A stretch of 64,000 nucleotides of DNA from Perlabentimonas gracilis (GCF_011174675.1 NZ_JAANIG010000013.1:31048-95047); one strand, 5' to 3'; counted from the stretch's first letter, positions 49,109 to 58,298 are shown. Numbers and translations are program-made. Notes: generated by a model not told the origin, from the letters alone.

Positions 49109-50005
49109 ATGGTTAAAAGAATTGTATTTATACTGATAACTGCTTCCACCTTTTTTGCTTGTAAGACCGACGACCCAATAATTGCCCCACCATCCATTAG
49201 CCTTAAGGCTGGAGAGTACACCAAGCAAGGTGATGAAATACCTGTTGGAGGGAAAATAGCCTTTGGTGTACAGGCAAACGGTGGGGGAGATGCGCTAACC
49301 AATGTGCGAATACAGCGCATTGTCAATGGAGAGGCTACCACAGAGTTGGACAGAGGAATATTTGTTGAGGAGGTTGACTACGAATTTGAGATTAATGCCG
49401 TAAAGTCGGGTGCGCAGGTTGAGGAGTGGCGTTTTATGGCAATGAACGCCAATCGCGATACGGCCACAACATCGCTTACCATATACCTTGGTGAGGGGTC
49501 GGCGTATGGTTCCATACAGCATTTCGAATCGATAAAAATTGGGATGCAAGACAATACCGAGTTCCCACACTTTTTAGATGTGAACACAGGGACAACCTAT
49601 ACCAATGAGACGGTTGCTGGCAACGAGGCAAAAATCGATATCCTGGCCTTTGTATACCTAACCGGAGGGGAATGGTCGCCAACGCTAAACTGCCCACAAT
49701 ATTCAACCGCACCCAGCTACTACCCCATTTTGTCCGATTGGGAAACTAGAAACTCTACACTATACGATTATAATGCAACCGATAACGACCTTGTGAAGCT
49801 CGATGAGTTTGTTGCAGCGGCCAACGATAGCCTTCTGGTTAATTCCTACAGCCCCGGTTCTTCCAGCGGAAACTGTAAGTACTGCTATACCGGCAAGTTG
49901 GTTCCATTTAAAACGCAGCAGGGTAAGTACGGCATTATTCGGGTAATTCATGCCGATACCACAACCGACGGGTATATGGAGCTTGAGATAAAGGTACAGG
50001 AGTAG
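49109..50005 (+). CDS. Two-domain lipoprotein paired with TonB receptor 2 (paralogue family member 3)
   Basis: 298 residues from the ATG at 49109, giving the signal peptide and lipobox STFFACKTD. The N-domain (PSISLKAGEYTKQGDEIP...) and C-domain (FLDVNTGTTY, AKIDILAFVY, WETRNSTLY, KLVPFKTQQGKYGIIRVI) match member 1 across the whole length. It has extra cysteines (LNCPQY; SSGNCKYC) that member 1 lacks and that could bind metal or form disulfides. It lies 52 bases upstream of TonB receptor 2. Confidence 0.85.
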   Translation: MVKRIVFILITASTFFACKTDDPIIAPPSISLKAGEYTKQGDEIPVGGKIAFGVQANGGGDALTNVRIQRIVNGEATTELDRGIFVEEVDYEFEINAVKSGAQVEEWRFMAMNANRDTATTSLTIYLGEGSAYGSIQHFESIKIGMQDNTEFPHFLDVNTGTTYTNETVAGNEAKIDILAFVYLTGGEWSPTLNCPQYSTAPSYYPILSDWETRNSTLYDYNATDNDLVKLDEFVAAANDSLLVNSYSPGSSSGNCKYCYTGKLVPFKTQQGKYGIIRVIHADTTTDGYMELEIKVQE

Positions 50006-50057
50006 CAGGCGGTACTATAAAAACGTATTAGCGAATTTGTTTCAAAAAAGATATAGT

Positions 50058-52358
50058 ATGAGTAGAATTAGCATTTTTTTTCTGTTGCTCTCCTTATCGT
50101 TTGGATCTTTTGCTCAGCCAAAAATAAGCGGAGTAGTAAAGGATAAAAGCACCGGCGCACCGCTCGAGAGCGTACACATTACCATTGGCAGGCAAGGGGA
50201 GGCAACCAATGCCCAAGGTGAGTTTTCTTTTACAAATCTTGCTAAGGGTTCACACACGGTAAATGCCTCACTTGTGGGACATAAGCCACAGCAGCAAAGG
50301 GTTCAGCTGGCTGATAAAGATGTTTATATCGAATTTTTTTTAGAGGAGGATGATGTTTTTATTGACGAGGTGGTTGTGTCGGCAACTCGAACCGAGAGCC
50401 GTATTGGAGATATACCCGGAAGGGTGGAGCTGATAACACCAGAGCGAATCTCTATGTCGTCGTACCAAAGTGTCGATGAGCTTTTAGCTCTGCTCCCGGG
50501 GGTACATACAGCCCGTTCCTATGGCCTATTTTCGTTTCGAGCCACAGTATCGATGCGGGGAGTAAGCGCAAAGGAGCAGGCCCGAACACTTGTGCTACTC
50601 AATGGAGTTCCTGTAAACAAGGCCGATGGAGGCTCTGTAAACTGGAATTTAATCTCAACCGGCGAGGTTGAACGCATAGAGGTGATTAAGGGGCCCGGCT
50701 CGGCCCTGTACGGAGGGAACGCCATGGGCGGTATTATAAACGTGGTTACCAAGAAACCCACCGAAACCATTGAGGGTAGCGTTTCGGCTCACTACGGAAC
50801 TTACAACACAAAAGGTGTTAACGCTAAGTTTGCAGGCAAGCTCAACAACGGTTTTTACTGGGCAGCCAATGGTCTATTTCGCAATAGCGATGGGTACATC
50901 ACCCAGTCGTTTGCCGATCAGCAGGAGAACCCATACATCGTAAACTCAACCTTTGAGGAGAAGGTGCTGCACTTTAAAACGGGGTACGATGGGGGCGAGC
51001 AGTTCTCGGCAGAGTTAGACTTTACCCTTTTTGATGATGTTAGAACAACTGGCGAGCAGGTGTACCAACCCCTTGGCAATACCCGTGAGTACGACACATA
51101 CCAGATTCGATCAATATTTAGGGGCAAGGTGGGGAAGGTAAACTGGAACGCCTCCACTTTTTTTCAGCGCGAGTATTACAAGCGCGTTAGCGAGTGGATG
51201 AGGGACGACTACACGTGGTACGATGTGCTTTCGCTGCGCAGCGATTACGGAGTGCTAACTAGCGCCAACTACAGCGTGGGCCGACACACCATTACCGGCG
51301 GGGTTGATGTTCGCCTTGGACAGGTTGATGCCTCCGATGTATACTACACTTCAACCGATCAGGTGGATAATAGGGGAAAGATGGATTTTTATGGTATCTA
51401 CCTTCAGGATGAGATTAGCCTTTTCGACAACAAGGTTAACGTAACGGCAGGTCTTAGGTACGATTATGCCCGTTTTTACGACGGAGAGTTTGTGATTTCT
51501 AGTCCATCGGCCGAGACCAACTTTATGGATGGGTACCAATTCTCTGGTCAGGATCCTGTTAGCTGGGGTGCTTTTAGCCCAAGGCTCTCGGCGCAGTACA
51601 AACCAAACGACACCTACAGGGTTTACGCTAGCTATAGCAGAGGTTTTCGTCCCTCGGTACTCGACGATTTATGCCGATCGGGAAGGGTGCGTGGAGGCTT
51701 TAAGGTGGCCAACCCAAATCTAACCCCTGAATATCTGGATAATTTTGAGGTTGGTGGCGATTACAAACCCGTGAATTGGATTCGAGTAGCAGCCAGCACA
51801 TTCTTTTCGAAAGGGAGGGACTTTTTGTACTACGTTTCAACAGGCGAAACCATTGATATGAGCTTTGGCCCTCGTCCAATAATGATACGCTCCAACATAT
51901 CGGAGGTTGATATTTTGGGTGCCGAGGCCGATTTTACCGCAACACCTGTTCGGTACCTAACGCTATTTGGGGGTTATGCCTTTGCATCATCAAAAATTAG
52001 TGGCTATACACCAATTGACCCCGACGACTTTGATTTAACAGGCAAGTACCTTACCGATGTGCCCATGCACTCGTTCAGCGCAGGAGCATTTTTTCGCCAT
52101 CGTATAGTAAATGTGGGGCTAACATCGCGGTATACAGGTAAGATGTATATTAACGACCAGAACGCCTACGACGACTGGGTGCTGAGTAACCAGCTCCCAT
52201 CGAAGTTCACCATCGACCTGAAGCTGTCGCGTGAACTATTCAACCACGTAGATATCTCGCTAAATATTCAGAATATTTTGGATCAGAAGGTGTACGAGAG
52301 TAATCTGTCGGTTGGTCCAGGACGGTTTATAACCCTTGAGGTTAAGGCCAAAATCTAA
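50058..52358 (+). CDS. TonB-dependent receptor 2
   Basis: 766 residues from the ATG at 50058. Signal peptide (to FGSFAQ), CarboxypepD_reg-like domain (ISGVVKDKSTGAPLESVHI), plug (RIEVIKGPGSALYGGNAMGGIINVVTKKP) and barrel ending GPGRFITLEVKAKI. The barrel has GFRPSVLDDL and VANPNLTPEYLDNFEVGG, the FRAP/NPNL-type boxes. It is paralogous to receptor 1 throughout. It is preceded by the family-3 lipoprotein and followed 27 bases later by the sulfite-oxidase-fold-like lipoprotein, all on one strand. Confidence 0.95.
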   Translation: MSRISIFFLLLSLSFGSFAQPKISGVVKDKSTGAPLESVHITIGRQGEATNAQGEFSFTNLAKGSHTVNASLVGHKPQQQRVQLADKDVYIEFFLEEDDVFIDEVVVSATRTESRIGDIPGRVELITPERISMSSYQSVDELLALLPGVHTARSYGLFSFRATVSMRGVSAKEQARTLVLLNGVPVNKADGGSVNWNLISTGEVERIEVIKGPGSALYGGNAMGGIINVVTKKPTETIEGSVSAHYGTYNTKGVNAKFAGKLNNGFYWAANGLFRNSDGYITQSFADQQENPYIVNSTFEEKVLHFKTGYDGGEQFSAELDFTLFDDVRTTGEQVYQPLGNTREYDTYQIRSIFRGKVGKVNWNASTFFQREYYKRVSEWMRDDYTWYDVLSLRSDYGVLTSANYSVGRHTITGGVDVRLGQVDASDVYYTSTDQVDNRGKMDFYGIYLQDEISLFDNKVNVTAGLRYDYARFYDGEFVISSPSAETNFMDGYQFSGQDPVSWGAFSPRLSAQYKPNDTYRVYASYSRGFRPSVLDDLCRSGRVRGGFKVANPNLTPEYLDNFEVGGDYKPVNWIRVAASTFFSKGRDFLYYVSTGETIDMSFGPRPIMIRSNISEVDILGAEADFTATPVRYLTLFGGYAFASSKISGYTPIDPDDFDLTGKYLTDVPMHSFSAGAFFRHRIVNVGLTSRYTGKMYINDQNAYDDWVLSNQLPSKFTIDLKLSRELFNHVDISLNIQNILDQKVYESNLSVGPGRFITLEVKAKI

Positions 52359-52385
52359 CAACAAAAAATATTTAATAGATTTATT

Positions 52386-53447
52386 ATGAGAAGACTAATT
52401 CCATTTCTGATACTAACAATATGCGTGGTGTTGTCGTCATGCAATATTATCCCCGATGCCATTTCGGGAGCAACCCGTGGTTATGACGCCAATGGTAATA
52501 GCTTTTACCACAGAACCGACGAAACCAAGCTACAAACGGGAAACATCGTTGTTGAGGGTGAAGTGAAAGCAACAGGGTCGATAAGGTTTAAGCGTTACCT
52601 AAAGCGCGAGGTGCTGCATAAGCAGGCTACGCTAAATGCTGAGGGGAAAATTGATTTTGTTGGGGCATATCGCTATCGTGGATACTCACTCTTCGACTTG
52701 CTTAATCCGTTCATTCTCGACAAAAAGAATGCTGAGGAGTTTGTACCCGCCACCGATGTATATATAATTATTGAGAACAACAAGGGCGAAAGGGTTACCT
52801 TCTCGTGGGCCGAGATTTACCTTAGCCATACCATGCACCAGGTGATAATTGCCACCGAACAGGCAAGCATTGAGCCATACAAGCGCGAGGTAGACTACCC
52901 AAAGGGTAGCGTTTGGAAAGTTGTTGCATCGGGCGACCTGTTTGCATATCGCGAGCTGGAGAATCCTACTAAAATCATTATAAATTCGTTCGATAGGAAG
53001 CATTACCCCATCGATAGAGATCTAGAGGATCCCTACAGCCCAACAGTAAACCTGGTTTTTAACGACGAGCTAAAATGCGTGGTGGATGCAGATGCATCAA
53101 GCGCACCCCAAATGCGATACAAATCGGTGTTTTACGGAATGGGAATGGGCTACCACGATACGCCCTACTTTGAGGGGCCAATGCTAAGCCATTTTGTAAA
53201 TCCCCATATTGAACAGAACTATGGCGAGTGGATGCGCAACGGCCTGGCGTTTATTGTGGGTAAGGATGGTTTCCGTAATGTTGTAAGCGTAAGCGAGCTG
53301 TTCAATCGGGTCGATCAGGCTGAGCCAATTCTGGCAATACCTCCGGTGGAGTCGGGGCGAGGGCATTTTAGGTTGTATCACCCCTCGGCATTCTATGCCG
53401 ATTTTTCGGTGCGTAACCTGGCGGAGATATACTTTTTTCAGGAGTAA
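52386..53447 (+). CDS. Lipoprotein with sulfite-oxidase-like (molybdopterin-domain) fold, ligand Cys absent
   Basis: 353 residues; lipobox VVLSSCNII. The segment YRYRGYSLFDLLNPFIL, then DVYIIIENNKGERVTFSWAEIYL, then KGSVWKVVASGDLFAYRELENPTKIII follows the strand order of oxidoreductase molybdopterin-binding domains. In those, a W/Y-x-G-x-x-L-x-x-L-L turn and a final K-W-V/I strand bracket the cofactor. The Cys that ligates Mo in sulfite oxidase/MsrP is not present; the only cysteines are the lipobox Cys and one in ELKCVVD. It may bind a related ligand rather than catalyse redox chemistry. Fold assignment is tentative. Confidence 0.6.
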   Translation: MRRLIPFLILTICVVLSSCNIIPDAISGATRGYDANGNSFYHRTDETKLQTGNIVVEGEVKATGSIRFKRYLKREVLHKQATLNAEGKIDFVGAYRYRGYSLFDLLNPFILDKKNAEEFVPATDVYIIIENNKGERVTFSWAEIYLSHTMHQVIIATEQASIEPYKREVDYPKGSVWKVVASGDLFAYRELENPTKIIINSFDRKHYPIDRDLEDPYSPTVNLVFNDELKCVVDADASSAPQMRYKSVFYGMGMGYHDTPYFEGPMLSHFVNPHIEQNYGEWMRNGLAFIVGKDGFRNVVSVSELFNRVDQAEPILAIPPVESGRGHFRLYHPSAFYADFSVRNLAEIYFFQE

Positions 53448-53456
53448 GCATATAGC

Positions 53457-53484
53457 AGGGAGGATGAAAATTGCCATCCTCCCT
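53457..53484. terminator. Bidirectional terminator at the end of the receptor 2 arm
   Basis: AGGGAGGATG (53457-53466) and CATCCTCCCT (53475-53484) form a perfect 10-base stem between two convergent genes. Confidence 0.75.
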
Positions 53485-53493
53485 TACTGATCT

Positions 53494-53976
53494 TTAGTCG
53501 GCAGACACGGTAAATCTGTATTCCTTTTTTGAATCGTTATATTGAGAGTAGAACGATAGGCCATAGCTTACATTTACCTTCATACCCTCGGGTTTTAGGA
53601 GTACAATTTCGGTGTACCTTGCACCAAACATCATCTCGTTATCTCTAACCACCCTTTTTTTCCAACCGTTATTCACAAGGTTCTCAACCTGCTCGGCAAA
53701 CCACCCCTCGAGCGATGCTAAGCTTTCCTCATCAATATCGGAGCTTATGAATCTGATTTTATATGCATTGGATTCCATGAGAACCTCTTCAAAAACCAAA
53801 GCATCATGCAGGCTGATATCGCAGCTGTTAAGCAACTGCATCATACCCTCCTGGGTTCGTTTCGATAGGGGTTTATCCTTTTTCACCTCTTGGGTCGATT
53901 CCTTTTTTGGCGATTCACCACCGCACGAACTTGCCACAAGGGCAAATACAGCAAGAGCATAAATTAATCTTTTCAT
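53494..53976 (-). CDS. Small lipoprotein of unknown function
   Basis: 160 residues; lipobox LVASSCGGE followed by a Lys/Glu/Ser-rich linker (ESPKKESTQEVKKDK). The remaining 110 residues look like a compact alpha/beta domain (MQLLNSCDISLHDALVFEEVL... EYRFTVSAD). No family was recognised. It faces the receptor arm across a shared terminator and is divergent from marC. Confidence 0.7.
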   Translation of the reverse strand: MKRLIYALAVFALVASSCGGESPKKESTQEVKKDKPLSKRTQEGMMQLLNSCDISLHDALVFEEVLMESNAYKIRFISSDIDEESLASLEGWFAEQVENLVNNGWKKRVVRDNEMMFGARYTEIVLLKPEGMKVNVSYGLSFYSQYNDSKKEYRFTVSAD

Positions 53977-54103
53977 AGCGAACAGGTTATGTTAATTATT
54001 GAGTGTGTCAATATGTGTTTAGTGGTATTTGTATATACAAAGTTCAACAAATAATTAACACACACAAAACAATTTGGCAATTTATACCTTTATAGAAATA
54101 CGC

Positions 54104-54111
54104 TAACTTTG
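54104..54111 (+). promoter_or_regulatory. Bacteroidota -7 box for marC
   Basis: TAACTTTG fits TAnnTTTG, 20 bases before the marC start codon. No convincing -33 element was found at the usual spacing. Confidence 0.45.
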
Positions 54112-54131
54112 CCACTCAATTTTTTTAATAA

Positions 54132-54764
54132 ATGATAACAGTTTACTTTACAGTTTTTGCGGCACTATTTTCGGTTGTAAACCCACTGGGCACTATGCCG
54201 GTTTTTATAGGTGTAACCGAGAATAACACCCCAGCCGAGCGCAAGCTCACCGCACTAAGGGCAAGCCTTTACATGTTTATAATTCTTACGGTGTCGTACT
54301 TTGCGGGCAAGTTTATTATTCAATTCTTTGGCATATCCATCGAATCGCTTCGTATTGCCGGAGGGCTAATAATTACCACCTCGGGGTTTGCCCTACTTAC
54401 TGGCAACTTTTCCAAGCACAAGGGTATGGATAAAACTATTCACGAGGAGGCTAGGGCTAAAGAGGACTCGTCGTTAACGCCATTGGCCATTCCTATGCTT
54501 GCCGGGCCGGGCTCCATATCGTTGCTTATATCGCTTAACGAGAATTACTCCGATTTGCTATACACCTTGGTTGTTTTCCTCACCATCCCATCTATAGCGT
54601 TGGTTACCTACCTAATACTTCGTAGCTCTAACTTTATCTTTTCGAAAATGGGCGCATCGGGTCTTAACTCCATTTCGCGAATAATAGGCTTTATTGTAAT
54701 AGCCATTGGAATAGAGTATATTATAACCTCAATAAAGGTGTTGGTGCAGCAAATGTGGGGCTAG
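54132..54764 (+). CDS. MarC-family (UPF0056) integral membrane protein
   Basis: 210 residues with six hydrophobic segments. Family hallmarks are NPLGTMPVFIGVTE at the first loop, RIAGGLIITTSGFALL, and PLAIPMLAGPGSISLLISL. Despite the name, a role in multiple antibiotic resistance has not held up, and its transport substrate is unknown. The stop overlaps the convergent methyltransferase by 4 bases. Confidence 0.93.
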   Translation: MITVYFTVFAALFSVVNPLGTMPVFIGVTENNTPAERKLTALRASLYMFIILTVSYFAGKFIIQFFGISIESLRIAGGLIITTSGFALLTGNFSKHKGMDKTIHEEARAKEDSSLTPLAIPMLAGPGSISLLISLNENYSDLLYTLVVFLTIPSIALVTYLILRSSNFIFSKMGASGLNSISRIIGFIVIAIGIEYIITSIKVLVQQMWG

Positions 54765-55912
54765 AGTTTGAAAAGTTGCTCAGCAATAAACTTTACCACA
54801 TCCACATTTACCGAGTTGCCAAGCTGCTTGTAGGCTTGCTGCTTGCTGGGGTTTAACTTGTAGGTTGAGGGGAATCCCTGTAGATTTGCTGCTTCGCGGG
54901 GCGAGATTCTTCGCTTCTCCCATCCAATAATGGGCACGTGTACCATGGCTACCAATGCAGGAAACTCTGTTGGGCGTTTTACCCGAATGCCCGAAGGACG
55001 GAATTGGATTATACCCTCCCACACGCTTTTTATTGAAGTGCCCGCCTGCCACTCGAATTTTCGGTGGGTTGCCACAAAGTCTTTCAGGTGGTTGTGTTTT
55101 GAGAGCCAGCCATCAATATGAGATTGGTTGGCTTGGTACAGCGTTCTATTTTTTCTGATAAATTCCTGCTTCCAGCGCGGCAGGTGCTCCGTGTTATAGT
55201 CCTGACCAAATTCAGTGGCCCAAACAGGGAAACCAATTACACGATGATTTAATCCTTGCAAAAACTCATCCCAGGCCGAAAGTACGTACTCCTCGTACTC
55301 AGAAATTTTTAGCTCTTTTGGTGCCTTTCCGTTGATGGCCACCTGTGATTGGGTAACATTACGCTTCGACTTAGGCACGGTAACATTAAGCTCCTTTACC
55401 TTTGATTTATCGCTTAGGATACCGGGAATAAATACCCTATCGCGCAGCTGAGGCACACCTATTTGGTGTGGACTTATAATAATTGGTTTGCTGGGGATTA
55501 GGTAGCCCAAATCAACAAGATGCTTGTGAATTATGCTCCAGGTACGACCCTTGTCGTGCGATACCAAGTTGCGGACATTCTCGAGCAGTATGTATTTTGG
55601 CTTGTGGTGATTAAGTATTCTAAGGATATCGAAAAAGAGAGTTCCGCGGGTATCGTCAAAGCCATTCTGCTTGCCCGCTTTGGAGAATGCTTGGCACGGA
55701 AAACCAGCACATAGCAAATCGTGTGTAGGAATATCCTGAGCGTTTACCTGCGTAATATCATGGGCAGGGTCTATACCAAAGTTGTTTTGGTAGGTTTCAA
55801 TGGCATACTTATCTATCTCCGAGGCGAATACACATTCACCCCCAAGGCTTTGCATGGCGATATGAAATCCTCCTATACCTGCGAAAAGATCGATAAACCT
55901 AAAATGTTTCAT
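54761..55912 (-). CDS. DNA (cytosine-5) methyltransferase, orphan
   Basis: 383 residues with the full m5C motif set: I LFAGIGGFH (residues 9-17), IV FPCQAFSKAG with nucleophile Cys73, VI LLENVRNL (Glu111), VIII QIGVPQLRDRVFI, IX RRISPREAANLQGFP, and X QLGNSVNVDVV. The target-recognition region between VIII and IX is about 130 residues; the recognised sequence cannot be read from it. No restriction endonuclease, specificity subunit or Vsr gene is adjacent. The genes upstream are a toxin-antitoxin pair. Possible roles are self-protection left after loss of a nuclease, or epigenetic regulation. Confidence 0.95.
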   Translation of the reverse strand: MKHFRFIDLFAGIGGFHIAMQSLGGECVFASEIDKYAIETYQNNFGIDPAHDITQVNAQDIPTHDLLCAGFPCQAFSKAGKQNGFDDTRGTLFFDILRILNHHKPKYILLENVRNLVSHDKGRTWSIIHKHLVDLGYLIPSKPIIISPHQIGVPQLRDRVFIPGILSDKSKVKELNVTVPKSKRNVTQSQVAINGKAPKELKISEYEEYVLSAWDEFLQGLNHRVIGFPVWATEFGQDYNTEHLPRWKQEFIRKNRTLYQANQSHIDGWLSKHNHLKDFVATHRKFEWQAGTSIKSVWEGIIQFRPSGIRVKRPTEFPALVAMVHVPIIGWEKRRISPREAANLQGFPSTYKLNPSKQQAYKQLGNSVNVDVVKFIAEQLFKL

Positions 55913-55944
55913 TTTTGAAATTGGAAAGGTAGAGGGTATAGTAA

Positions 55945-56292
55945 TTAGTAGGTTTCAATCGCTAAAACTTTTGATAAGGCTTCTTTAATATCCTCAAGGT
56001 TCCCTGATGATATTTTTCCAATTTTCCTAATGAACCGTTCTTCTGCTATTGACCTAATTTGAAAACAGTCAGCCCCTGATACTTTTGTTAAGTTGTTAAT
56101 GGAGTCGGGTTTTATGTATACCATCCAAGGTGCTATTTCGTACCTTTCTTTCCAATCCGTCAGAGGCACAATTATTTTTAATGGAAGTTTTCCAAGAGAA
56201 TTATCATTAACAATAATCGCAGGTCTTGTTTTTTTTATTTCTGCTCCAATTGTTGGGTCGAGATTAATAAGCCAAATTTCACTTTGTTTCAT
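55945..56292 (-). CDS. MazF/PemK-family mRNA interferase toxin
   Basis: 115 residues from the ATG at 56292 (MKQSEIWLINLDPTIGAEIKKTRPAIIVNDN). This is the classic MazF start with the GxEIxKxRPxvVv strand; PLTDWKERYEIAPWMVYI follows. MazF toxins cleave mRNA at short sequence motifs. It overlaps the antitoxin gene by 14 bases, the usual coupled arrangement. The frame could extend to 56325, but those residues do not match the family. Confidence 0.92.
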   Translation of the reverse strand: MKQSEIWLINLDPTIGAEIKKTRPAIIVNDNSLGKLPLKIIVPLTDWKERYEIAPWMVYIKPDSINNLTKVSGADCFQIRSIAEERFIRKIGKISSGNLEDIKEALSKVLAIETY

Positions 56293-56491
56293 AGAATCCC
56301 TCAAAGTCAAGTTGAGTAAAGGCAATTAATTCTTTGTCATTCTTGTAGTCTTCAAAAAGTGATTCAGCAGCGTTTACCATTCTTTTCCTTGTCTCACTTT
56401 CTCTAATTGTTTTTAGAGTTTTTTCAACAATAAGCATTCTTTTGCTTACAGGAAGTTTTCTGATTGCTCTAATAATTTCTCTTGTTTCCAT
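56279..56491 (-). CDS. Antitoxin of the MazF-type module
   Basis: 70 residues, acidic C-terminus (LIAFTQLDFEGFYETK), helical and charged. ALTQLD-FYE-like endings are typical of small Bacteroidota antitoxins that cap MazF. The N-terminus (TREIIRAIRKLPVSKRMLIVEKTLKTI) may be the DNA-binding/dimerisation part. It is the first gene of the pair. Identification rests mainly on the overlap with the toxin. Confidence 0.8.
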   Translation of the reverse strand: METREIIRAIRKLPVSKRMLIVEKTLKTIRESETRKRMVNAAESLFEDYKNDKELIAFTQLDFEGFYETK

Positions 56492-56708
56492 AATTCATTA
56501 TGCCTTTCTGCAAAGGTAACTCTTTTTTTTAGTCGATATCAATCGTTATGTGTGCCGTCTCTGTTTTCTTTGCCTCATCCCCAAATCAGATTAGCGGCTA
56601 ACACACATATCTAATCTACCTGAAAACTTTGCATTAAACCTTTTGGTATTGGGATTTTCTTATTTTTGTGAAGTATAATCCGAAAAACTAACTCGAAATT
56701 CCACACCC

Positions 56709-58244
56709 ATGAAGCGTATTGTTTGTATTCTGCTAGGCCTGCTGCTTTTGCATACCGCAGTATTGGCGCAATCGAAAGTGAAAGTTGATTATAAAAAGTT
56801 AGATAGGTATTATTCCCAAATGACTAAGGAATGGGAGGTGCCCAGCGTAGCCATCGGCATTGTTAAGGATGGTCAGTTGGTGTTCACCGGAACCTATGGT
56901 GTTAAAGAGGTTGAGAAAACCGACAAGGTAGATGCAAACACCCTTTACGGCATTGCATCAAACTCCAAGGCATTTACATCAACGATTCTCGCCATGCTGG
57001 TTGAGGAGGGGAAAATTGGATGGAACGATAGGGTTAAGGATTATTTACCATACTTCGAGGTGTACGACCAGTGGGTAACCAACCAGGTTACCATTCGCGA
57101 TTTGCTTAGCCACAGGGTAGGGCTTGGCACCTTTAGCGGCGATGTGATGTGGTATAAATCCGATTTCACAGCCGAGGATATTGTTCGAAGGGCAAAGCAT
57201 ATTCCGCTGGCGTTCGATTTCAGGGCAGGTTATGGCTACTCAAACATTATGTATATTGCTGCTGGTGAAGTAATACGTGCAGTTACGGGTAAGAGCTGGA
57301 GCGAGAATGTGAAGGAGCGAATTTTTGAGCCGCTGGGTATGAGCCGCACCACCACATCACCCACAAACCTCGAGGGCATTGGCAACTATGTAACCCCTCA
57401 CGCTCGCGAGAACGAGAAGAATATTCCCATTGGTTGGGAAGACTGGGAAGAGATAGGTGCCCTGGGCGGTATTATTTCCAGCGTTAACGATTTGGCCAAG
57501 TGGATGATTTTTAACCTTAACCACGGAATTCACGGGAACGACACCTTGGTTTCTGCCCGCAATTTCAATATGCTGTGGACTCCCCACAATAACTTTATGG
57601 TTGACCATACCCGTGATAACGATTTTAACCGACACTTTAATTCATATGGTCTGGGGTGGGGGATAAGCGATTTTCACGGTCGTCTCCGTGTTGGTCATTC
57701 AGGTGCAATAGATGGTATGCTAACCTCGGTAACCCTTATTCCCGATGAGAACCTTGGCGTTGTGGTGCTTACCAATGGAATGAAGAGTCCCTACTCTGCA
57801 GCAACGAACTATGCGCTGGAACTTTTCCTAGGAGTTTCTCCCCGCGACTGGTCGGCCGAAATGCTTGACAGAACAAATAGTCGTCAACAGGCCGATACCC
57901 GCATATCGAGCCGTATGGAGAAGCGTGTGCTAAACACAAGCCCATCGTTATCGCTCAATAATTACGCTGGTACCTATCGATCTCATATTCACGGCGATAT
58001 CAACATTACCCTAGTGAATGATGAGCTAAGGATGGTGTTTGAGCACTCCGAGTACTTGTCGGCCACACTTCGCCATTGGCACTTCGATGTATGGGAAATT
58101 GTGTGGGACAACACCCACGCCTGGTTTAGCTTCGGAACGGTTAAGTTCAATATGGATAATAATCTAAAGATCATGGGGATTGATTTTGATGTTCCCAATA
58201 ACGATATCTTTTTCGAGGAGCTTAAGCCCTACAGGGTTAAATAG
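56709..58244 (+). CDS. Serine hydrolase, class C beta-lactamase fold, with C-terminal DUF3471-like domain
   Basis: 511 residues with signal peptide (to VLAQ). The SxxK motif is SNSK (Ser84-Lys87), the YxN motif is in GYGYSNIMY, and the third motif is GHSGAIDG. These are the features of penicillin-binding-protein-like esterases/peptidases. The C-terminal 120 residues (YAGTYRSHIHGDINITLVNDELRMVFEH) form a lipocalin-like DUF3471 domain. The substrate is unknown. A TATTTTTG at 56661-56668 is a candidate -7 box. The AraC gene follows 54 bases downstream. Confidence 0.92.
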   Translation: MKRIVCILLGLLLLHTAVLAQSKVKVDYKKLDRYYSQMTKEWEVPSVAIGIVKDGQLVFTGTYGVKEVEKTDKVDANTLYGIASNSKAFTSTILAMLVEEGKIGWNDRVKDYLPYFEVYDQWVTNQVTIRDLLSHRVGLGTFSGDVMWYKSDFTAEDIVRRAKHIPLAFDFRAGYGYSNIMYIAAGEVIRAVTGKSWSENVKERIFEPLGMSRTTTSPTNLEGIGNYVTPHARENEKNIPIGWEDWEEIGALGGIISSVNDLAKWMIFNLNHGIHGNDTLVSARNFNMLWTPHNNFMVDHTRDNDFNRHFNSYGLGWGISDFHGRLRVGHSGAIDGMLTSVTLIPDENLGVVVLTNGMKSPYSAATNYALELFLGVSPRDWSAEMLDRTNSRQQADTRISSRMEKRVLNTSPSLSLNNYAGTYRSHIHGDINITLVNDELRMVFEHSEYLSATLRHWHFDVWEIVWDNTHAWFSFGTVKFNMDNNLKIMGIDFDVPNNDIFFEELKPYRVK

Positions 58245-58298
58245 TAGTTTTAACATACCCCAAGAGGCGAGTTAGCCTAGGGATTAATTGCAATTAAG

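Noticed and set aside
48425..50005. Naming the lipoproteins HmuY and the receptors HmuR
   Set aside because: The likeness is limited to gene order and a few short stretches recalled from memory; the ligand is unproven.
52386..53447. Calling this gene an active molybdenum oxidoreductase
   Set aside because: The Mo-ligating Cys is absent and the similarity is only at the level of strand pattern.
54761..56491. A complete restriction-modification system
   Set aside because: No endonuclease is present; the neighbouring small genes are a MazF toxin and its antitoxin.
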